Shown here: piece after piece, positions 6,261-10,382 of the stretch
How the letters are laid out: every line of letters begins with the position of its first letter
How positions within the stretch are numbered: position 1 is the first letter of the stretch
Origin: Nostoc sp. CHAB 5715
GTDB taxonomy: Bacteria > Cyanobacteriota > Cyanobacteriia > Cyanobacteriales > Nostocaceae
NCBI RefSeq assembly: GCF_020829685.1
Contig: NZ_JAIVFR010000140.1
Coordinates: forward strand, 1 to 10,382
Reading direction: 5' to 3'
Length of the DNA stretch: 10,382 nt
Program-made: the position numbers and the translations under genes
Notes under the pieces: generated by a model
Seen by the model: the letters and a program-made list of their open reading frames with translations, nothing else
What the model was told of the DNA's origin: nothing
Database searches by the model: none

Positions 6261-7325
6261 TTGGTCAAATTTAATACGTTCTGTCGTGTAGTTTCCTCGC
6301 TTTCCTCTGGCTTCAACTCCGTTAATTACAGCGTAGGCAAGGTCTAATTCATCATCAAACATTTGTCCTGATAATTCATCTTTTTTGAGATGTTGCCATT
6401 CCAATTCAATCGGGTTCATTTGAGAACAATACTTAGGTAGAAAGAAGAGATACAAACCCATCTTTTCCCACTTTGCCCATAACTGCTGAACCTCTTTGCA
6501 CCTATGTATTGGACCGTTATCTTGTACTATCACCCTTACTCGTCCAGCCTCTTGAGCTTCTTTTGCTTCTCGTTCCATCATCTGGATGTAAGATTTTCTA
6601 CTAACACCCCCAATAACCAAACCGTAAATAAAACTAATTAGAGGCTGAAAAAATCCTATAATACTTAATCTTCGACCGCGACGCTTAGTCTGTTCTAAGT
6701 GCTTTTGCTTTCCTTTAAAGTAATATTTGTAACTTGGTTCGCTCCACGCACAAAATCCTGATTCATCTAAATACTTGAGGTCTATTTCTCCGGTTGCAGC
6801 AGCTAGATTCAGTATGTCCAGGTCTGCTTATTTATGCGCACGTACTATCGGGGGAAAGTTTTTCCTTATGACTCTTCCTTCCTCGTTTCCAAATGACCAC
6901 GCCAGTTGCTTCAAGTCGGCAGAGCCGCCCAACGCACTGGCTCCCCTTTTTTTGAGTACCCGTCTTAATCTGTCGGAACTCAGTTTCACTTTGCGATCGC
7001 GTTCTAGTTTTTCCGTAAGCTGACGACTATTGTACGTGCGCGGTTCATTTCTCAGGCATTCTTCCAAAAATATAATGTCATCTTCTTTCAACTTTGGTTT
7101 TACTCCCCGACCTGGTAATTCCCAAAGTCCTTCTAGACCATGCTTCTGCCATTTACGCAAAACATTTCTCACTGTTGCAAGCGTCCAATTAAAGTGATCT
7201 GCGATTTTTTCTACATACCAGCCATGTGCATTTAACCTAACTACTTCTGCTCTGTCTTTGACTTTCTGTGGCACATCAGCAGTTCTGAGGTTTAGCAGAG
7301 TCTGGTCTTGCTCACTAGTGAGGAA
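6246..7325 (-). pseudogene. IS630-family DDE transposase, broken in three places
   Basis: The parts joined in order give an almost full transposase. 7325-7275: FLTSEQDQTLLNLRTAD, open upstream to 7374 but with no usual start codon. 7274-6945: VPQKVKDRAEVVRLNAHG, an HTH (WTLATVRNVLRKW) and the linker down to RRVLKKRG. A 41-bp hairpin repeat (6901-6941) then interrupts the gene and shifts the frame. WKRGRKSHKEKLSP resumes in another phase. One extra base in a run of five C (6850-6854) must be removed to reach IVRAHK. TAA 6828-6830 stands where relatives have Gln. Then comes ADLDILNLAAATGEIDLKYL with the catalytic core: D at 6765-6767 (YLDESGFCAW), VIVQDNGPIH for the second D, and NPIELEWQHLKKDEL for the final acidic residue. 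It cannot make active protein; it could move only if transposase is supplied in trans. Confidence 0.88.
6901..6941. mobile_element. Small hairpin repeat inserted in the transposase gene
   Basis: 41 bp bounded by GCCAGTTGC (6901-6909) and GCACTGGC (6934-6941), an inverted repeat with one bulged base. The interior CGGCAGAGCCG is itself a stem (CGGC/GCCG). With a few flanking bases it accounts for a roughly 46-bp interruption between RRVLKKRG and WKRGRK of the transposase. I recall very similar GC-rich hairpins (small dispersed repeats) scattered through Nostoc genomes. It codes for nothing, so its spread would need an outside enzyme. Confidence 0.75.
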
Positions 7326-7407
7326 TACCCAAAAACTACGCGCCCATATACAAGTAACCTTAGTAGATGAATTCTACGTATTTACTTATCTTAACATAAA
7401 TTGGTTT

Positions 7408-7424
7408 TTTTACGCCGACTTACT
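7408..7424 (-). repeat. Right terminal inverted repeat of the IS
   Basis: Reads AGTAAGTCGGCGTAAAA on the minus strand, matching the left end at 16 of 17 positions; TA target follows at 7425-7426. Confidence 0.85.
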
Positions 7425-7946
7425 TATGGCAGCATTTGGCTGCATCTTATCAGCATTTTGGATGACCACAGCTTTGAATGGTGCATTGAGAGGAGAGCGG
7501 GAGAGAAATTGGGTAATTTCTCGAACCTGCTCAATCCTGAGAAGCGGTGGAGACTTCCGCTGTACTCCAGCAGCAGCCAACTCACTCTCGTTCAACAACT
7601 GTCCCTGATGCAGATAAGTTGGCTCTACCCACAGCAAATCAAGTTGATTGGTGAGGTTATGGATATTAAGAGCTTGGGCGAGGAAGCATCTAGCAGCCAG
7701 GGATTTGCCTACACCTTCTGGGCCTGCGAACAAGTATGCAGGAGCAAGTCGATTGTGTGCGAGCCTCTCTGATGTAGAAGCGTTAGCGATCGCTCCTTTG
7801 AGTAAAGACACCGCTAGGTTTTGTCCCACCAAGGTGGACAACTCGAAGATTTCCTTAACTGGTTGCACAAATTCCGACTCTGTGCTTTGAGGTGAGGTAG
7901 AAAGAGAGGATTCTTCTGTGACTTGAAGTAGATTTAGTTGATTCAT
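7410..7946 (-). pseudogene. holB: DNA polymerase III subunit delta-prime (HolB), 3' half removed at the IS
   Basis: Delta-prime is the stator of the clamp loader that places the sliding clamp on DNA. From ATG 7946 there is a poorly conserved 35-residue N-terminal extension, then STLVGQNLAVSLL and the P-loop GPEGVGKS at 75-82. The cyanobacterial signature segments DLLWVEPTYLHQGQLL (103-118) and PLLRIEQVREITQFLSR (134-150) follow, then the strand KAVVIQNADKM (158-168) at the Walker B position. Relatives continue NALLKTLEEPG with sensor 1 and the collar domain. Here, after NAA (171-173), the reading passes into the IS end and stops at 7410-7412. About half of a normal protein of 310 to 370 residues is gone. 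holB is essential, so another copy must serve the cell. It lies downstream of holA on the same strand, 138 bp away. Confidence 0.88.
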
Positions 7947-8009
7947 TGTTTGAATTGTTGATTTTGGTGAGATATGGCAATCTCATTTGAGTTGTGAGAA
8001 ATACGCTCT

Positions 8010-8034
8010 TTGGCTGTTAACTGTTGACAGCCAA
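8010..8034. repeat. Perfect hairpin between holA and holB
   Basis: TTGGCTGT-TAACTGTTG-ACAGCCAA: an 8-bp perfect stem with a 9-base loop. There is no T-run on the minus side, so a typical terminator for holA is unlikely. It may be a dispersed repeat or an mRNA-processing hairpin. Confidence 0.5.
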
Positions 8035-8084
8035 CAACCAAAACACGATATTTACGAATCATTTAGAATTGCTCTAGTTAGCAC

Positions 8085-9050
8085 CTACGAACAAAGTTTG
8101 ATGATTTGAGTTTGAAGGGCGAGCTTTTCGTCTCCACCAGACTTGAGCATTAGTTCCAGTTCCAACAGCACTTTCAAAGCATTTTGCAGTCTGTTTGTAC
8201 TAACACTCTTCACCTCTTGGCGTATGTAGTAGAGGCGTTTGGGATTTTTCAGTTCTGCAATTTGAGCGATCGCACTATCGTCTTTACATCCAGCAGCAGC
8301 CATTAGTTTGACTATTAACCAAGTGCGAAAGGCAGTAGTCAGGGTGGCAACAATCCTTAACGCAGGCTCATTACAATTGATTAAGTTTTCGATTAATTTC
8401 AACGCCTGAGAAACATTACTCAAACGAATAGCATTGGCTAGTTGCAGGCTATTGGCTGCGTTTGCTGACACCAACTCTCTCACCATATCTGCATTTATAG
8501 TTCCACTTTGAGCATAGGTTTTCAGCTTTTCCAGCTCAGTGAACGTTAGGCGCGTATTGTTACCCGTCGATTCAACCAATAAAGAGTAAGCATCCGCAGT
8601 CAGGTTTACATCCACCTCAAGAGCCAGGGTGCGTGCCTGTTGTATGAGTGCGTCCGTCTGCCACTGGGGAATTAGGGGAAACTCTATAGCGAGTGCATAC
8701 GTAAGCAATAGTTGGACTGATTTGTTTCTGGCATCTGGTTTGTTAAGGCTTGTAATCAGTAGGACGTTTGTTTCTGGGATAGCAGGCAGAATATGTTCCA
8801 GTTTTACTAGGGCTGTTTTTGGGCAAACCCCCAGTAAAGAGCTGTTTGGTAGATGAACTAAACGCCCTCCACTCCCCACTGGAGGAGTCATGATATCTGC
8901 AAACGCTTGGGGAATTGTCTCCTGAGCAGAAGGTGAGTATTCAGAATAGTTGACGCAGTTCCAATCCCGATCAAGGATATGCTTGAGCAGTTTCCCAATA
9001 GCGCGATGCATTAAGAATTCGTCTTCACCCCAGTATATCTGTATTGGCAT
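8085..9050 (-). CDS. holA: DNA polymerase III subunit delta (HolA), divergent copy
   Basis: Delta is the clamp-opening subunit of the clamp loader. The frame from ATG 9050 encodes 321 residues, the normal length. It begins MPIQIYWGEDEFLMHRAIGK, the position-specific start of cyanobacterial HolA. Later come MTPPVGSGGRLVHL, NVLLITSLNKPDARNKS, FPLIPQWQTDALI and STGNNTRLTFTELEKLKTYA. Next are SLQLANAIRLSNVSQAL and NEPALRIVATLTTAFRTWLI, then KNPKRLYYIRQEVKS and a collar helix ending TQIIKLCS. GTG at 9071 is an in-phase alternative that adds seven residues, but the family start favours 9050. No clear ribosome-binding site is seen for either. Many positions differ from the chromosomal Nostoc HolA as I remember it, so it may be a paralogue on an accessory replicon. 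A HIP1 site is at 8264. Confidence 0.9.
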   Translation of the reverse strand: MPIQIYWGEDEFLMHRAIGKLLKHILDRDWNCVNYSEYSPSAQETIPQAFADIMTPPVGSGGRLVHLPNSSLLGVCPKTALVKLEHILPAIPETNVLLITSLNKPDARNKSVQLLLTYALAIEFPLIPQWQTDALIQQARTLALEVDVNLTADAYSLLVESTGNNTRLTFTELEKLKTYAQSGTINADMVRELVSANAANSLQLANAIRLSNVSQALKLIENLINCNEPALRIVATLTTAFRTWLIVKLMAAAGCKDDSAIAQIAELKNPKRLYYIRQEVKSVSTNRLQNALKVLLELELMLKSGGDEKLALQTQIIKLCS

Positions 9051-9133
9051 TAAGCTTGTCGTTGAATTCACTTTGTTTGCGTCTGAGCGTTAGCTCTTCT
9101 GCTGCTTGAGAAACGCCCAAAATCTAGATATTG

Positions 9134-9610
9134 TTAGACAATTTCTCCTGAAGAATTAGGATTTTCTTGGCGCGGGTCAGAACGGGGAGGGTGAAAACCA
9201 CCTTGCACCCAAAGTTGCCGAGATTTTTGGATAAAGCGGTCAAGACGGCGTTCATCATTTAAATCAATTCGGTTGCAAGTAGCTCGACCTGTAGGTGTGA
9301 TGCCGATAATTTTTGTACCATCTGCCGACCAGATAAAGTGTTCAGCCCACTGTTGCTGACGGGGATTAAATAAGGAGACTTCTTGCTCTGTTTCTGGGTC
9401 GATTCCGACTGTAAAATTATAGTGGCGTTCATTGCACCGACGACAAGCTGAAGCCAAATTATCTACATCATCCGAACCCGCCAAAGATTGCGGCTTGATA
9501 TGGTCGATTGTCAGGGGAGATGTGCTGAGAAATTCTGGATAATGGCAGTATTCGCACCGAAAATTAGCGCGGTTCCGTACAAATTCTTGGATACTGTTAG
9601 GAATTGTCAC
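9134..9610 (-). CDS. HNH endonuclease
   Basis: 158 residues with a complete HNH zinc-finger nuclease domain: C19 and C22 (RCEYC), the catalytic DH pair at 36-37 (LTIDHIKP), N51, the second zinc pair C56 and C59 (ACRRCN) and H63. The rest (FNPRQQQWAEHFIWSADGTK, IGITPTGRATCNRI) matches a compact HNH protein common in cyanobacteria, often in many copies. Start GTG 9610 overlaps the stop of the 78-residue gene (GTGA, 9607-9610), so the two are translationally coupled. The stop is 83 bp before holA on the same strand. HNH proteins of this kind cut DNA; whether this one protects the cell, moves itself or restricts DNA is not known. Confidence 0.9.
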   Translation of the reverse strand: MTIPNSIQEFVRNRANFRCEYCHYPEFLSTSPLTIDHIKPQSLAGSDDVDNLASACRRCNERHYNFTVGIDPETEQEVSLFNPRQQQWAEHFIWSADGTKIIGITPTGRATCNRIDLNDERRLDRFIQKSRQLWVQGGFHPPRSDPRQENPNSSGEIV

Positions 9611-9843
9611 GACCCAGATGCAATAGTGGCATTTATATAGCTAAAAATTGTGTCTAATTCTCCAATAGCCTCTAGTTCAACGGCTTCTTCTGGTGTCAGT
9701 AAATCAGCTTTTTTCTTATCCAGAAGTTCTTGCAAACGCGAACCTAGCTCTTCAGTAAATTTGAAAAGATTGAGATTGTTGACTTTTTCGACTCGAATAC
9801 CAGTCGTTAGCCAAGATGAGGGTCTAATTACTACTGGATTCAT
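9607..9843 (-). CDS. Small helical protein coupled to the HNH endonuclease, unknown function
   Basis: 78 residues from ATG 9843: MNPVVIRPSSWLTTGIRVEK, then VNNLNLFKFTEELGSRLQEL, LDKKKADLLTPEEAVELEAI and GELDTIFSYINATIASGS. It is mostly helix, acidic, without a membrane segment. I recall such proteins just before HNH genes in many cyanobacteria, which suggests a partner, inhibitor or specificity factor; no function is established as far as I know. A TTG at 9861 would add six residues (ending in a second Met), but ATG 9843 is the better start. It overlaps the HNH start by 4 bp. Confidence 0.8.
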   Translation of the reverse strand: MNPVVIRPSSWLTTGIRVEKVNNLNLFKFTEELGSRLQELLDKKKADLLTPEEAVELEAIGELDTIFSYINATIASGS

Positions 9844-9914
9844 AGGGTTATTACGATTCAATATACTACTATTGTACTTACTTTAAAAGAGTTAGCACCA
9901 GATCCAGACTAGAA

Positions 9915-9992
9915 GTCAAGCCTCGTCCGTAACTGTTGAATGGCGCGATGCATAAGAAACTCGTTCTCTCGATAGTACAAGAATACTATTAC
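9915..9992 (-). pseudogene. Remnant of a second holA (N-terminal fragment)
   Basis: About 26 codons read VIVFLYYRENEFLMHRAIQQ and LRTRLD, then a stop TAG at 9909-9911. They line up with the N-terminus of the intact HolA (IQIYWGEDEFLMHRAIGKLL ... LD), sharing EFLMHRAI. There is no start codon before the shared part and the remaining 290 residues are absent. It lies about 860 bp upstream of the intact holA start in the same orientation, with the HNH pair between. The DNA is clearly related but not identical, so it is not a recent copy of the neighbouring gene. Confidence 0.7.
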
Positions 9993-10179
9993 TTTGTGAT
10001 TTAGTTATGATGGTATTTTAGAATGCGAACAGAAGTAACTTACCTGTTTGGAAAAATATAATCCTTGATTATTAGGGGTTTAAGCTATTAAAAAAGTAAT
10101 TTATTCGTGCGCGGTTTCTAACCGTTGCAGCTGAGCGTCAGCGCCAAACTATAAAATTTGTTCTCATTAGTTCAAATAT
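9993..10179. other. Intergenic, two small hairpins
   Basis: No gene seen. Two perfect 5-bp stems with 3-base loops stand 5 bp apart: CGGTT-TCT-AACCG at 10112-10124 and GCTGA-GCG-TCAGC at 10130-10142. They could be part of a leader or a dispersed repeat upstream of the frame at 10180. Confidence 0.35.
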
Positions 10180-10382
10180 ATGGATAATCAGTCATCTAAA
10201 GAAATTGCTTTAAAACATTTGGAGAAAATAGCGAATATTGATGGTGGTAGTGAAAGAGAGAATATAAAGTTTTGGGTTCGTCACAACGATTTTTTGATCA
10301 ATTGTCGCGCCTTGTTGCGGATGCGCTCTCGCGCACCTTCTTGGGGAAGACCTTGTGCATTATCAAGCTCCGAAAGACCGAT
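10180..10382 (+). CDS. Partial uncharacterised reading frame at the right edge
   Basis: From ATG 10180 the frame is open to the window end (67 codons), reading MDNQSSKEIALKHLEKIANI and DGGSERENIKFWVRHNDFL. This first half looks protein-like and hydrophilic. The second half (about from 10306, LLRMRSRAPSWGRPCALSSS) is Arg/Ser-rich and less convincing. The minus strand over the same bases (10281-10382) is also open, ending at TGA (plus-strand TCA 10281-10283) and reading SELDNAQGLPQEGARERIRN and KARQLIKKSL, which is at least as protein-like. The two may be convergent, with only one real in the overlap. I recognise neither, and no ribosome-binding site is clear. Confidence 0.35.
   Translation, partial: MDNQSSKEIALKHLEKIANIDGGSERENIKFWVRHNDFLINCRALLRMRSRAPSWGRPCALSSSERP
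10281..10382 (-). CDS. Alternative partial gene end on the opposite strand
   Basis: 33 codons ending at TGA (10281-10283 on the minus strand), open to the window edge. The segment GLPQEGARERIRNKARQL is a regular charged helix. It competes with the plus-strand frame at 10180. Family not recognised. Confidence 0.35.
   Translation of the reverse strand: MGLSELDNAQGLPQEGARERIRNKARQLIKKSL

Larger units (their letters stand above)
6052..7424 (-). mobile_element. IS630-family insertion sequence, complete ends, dead transposase
   Basis: 1373 bp bounded by TA at 6050-6051 and 7425-7426, the target dinucleotide of IS630/Tc1-mariner elements. The ends are inverted repeats: AGTAAGTCGGCG is perfect over 12 bases and 16 of 17 match (6052-6068 and 7408-7424). 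The single transposase gene lies on the minus strand and is broken in three places. The left end contains two heptamer arrays with an 86-bp segment between them. The flanks are not two halves of one gene: the left one is a toxin gene and the right one is holB. Confidence 0.9.

Noticed and set aside
6828..7274. 148-residue stand-alone HTH protein
   Set aside because: It is the first part of the broken transposase: the frame goes on after the TAA at 6828 with transposase sequence, and it is open upstream of 7274 with matching residues.
7258..7772. Plus-strand frames opposite the IS end and holB
   Set aside because: They read through the IS boundary and the antisense of HolB, with low-complexity content and no domain.
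8010..8034. Rho-independent terminator of holA
   Set aside because: Perfect stem but no T-run on the minus strand.

Overview
This window comes from a cyanobacterium, most likely a filamentous heterocyst-former of the Nostoc/Anabaena group. The evidence is: five HIP1 octamers GCGATCGC (3304, 4271, 6993, 7786, 8264); a broken nblA (phycobilisome degradation) gene; two copies of a small two-EF-hand calcium-sensor gene typical of filamentous cyanobacteria; 7-bp tandem arrays (STRR type); a short hairpin repeat of the kind dispersed in Nostoc genomes; and cyanobacterial-style DNA polymerase III HolA and HolB. The number of broken genes, the transposon debris and the divergent holA/holB pair suggest a plasmid or decaying accessory region, but this is inferred from content only.

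Layout. 1-452 (+): the end of a sigma-70 family sigma factor, then a small zinc-ribbon protein. 515-860 (-): EF-hand gene copy 1 with its upstream region. 1167-3121: a short PRC-barrel-like start (+), a frameshifted J-domain gene (-) and an intact Rpn-type PD-(D/E)XK nuclease gene (-). 3281-4170: the N-terminal piece of an IS630-family transposase (+), a short C-terminal-like remnant (-) and a PEP-CTERM-like tail (-). 4525-4723 (+): nblA with a frameshift and a nonsense codon. 4860-5205 (-): EF-hand gene copy 2, about 96% identical to copy 1 in coding DNA. 5454-6052 (+): an antitoxin/ParE-type toxin pair.

6052-7424 is one complete insertion sequence (IS630 family, target TA) with 12-bp perfect terminal inverted repeats flanked by TA on both sides. 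Its transposase is dead: a 41-bp hairpin repeat has inserted into it, there is a +1 slip in a run of five C, and there is one nonsense codon. Two heptamer arrays of related sequence lie head to head at its left end. The IS ends exactly where the toxin gene loses its last residues on the left, and exactly where holB loses its second half on the right, so it marks a rearrangement breakpoint rather than a simple insertion.

7427-9843 (-) is a same-strand group reading 78-aa protein, HNH endonuclease, holA, truncated holB. A second 26-codon holA fragment lies upstream of it at 9915-9992. HolA and HolB are the delta and delta-prime subunits of the clamp loader. This pair looks divergent from the chromosomal cyanobacterial proteins, so it may be an accessory clamp-loader set of a mobile replicon, now inactivated at holB. 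The right edge (10180-10382) holds an uncertain partial reading frame.
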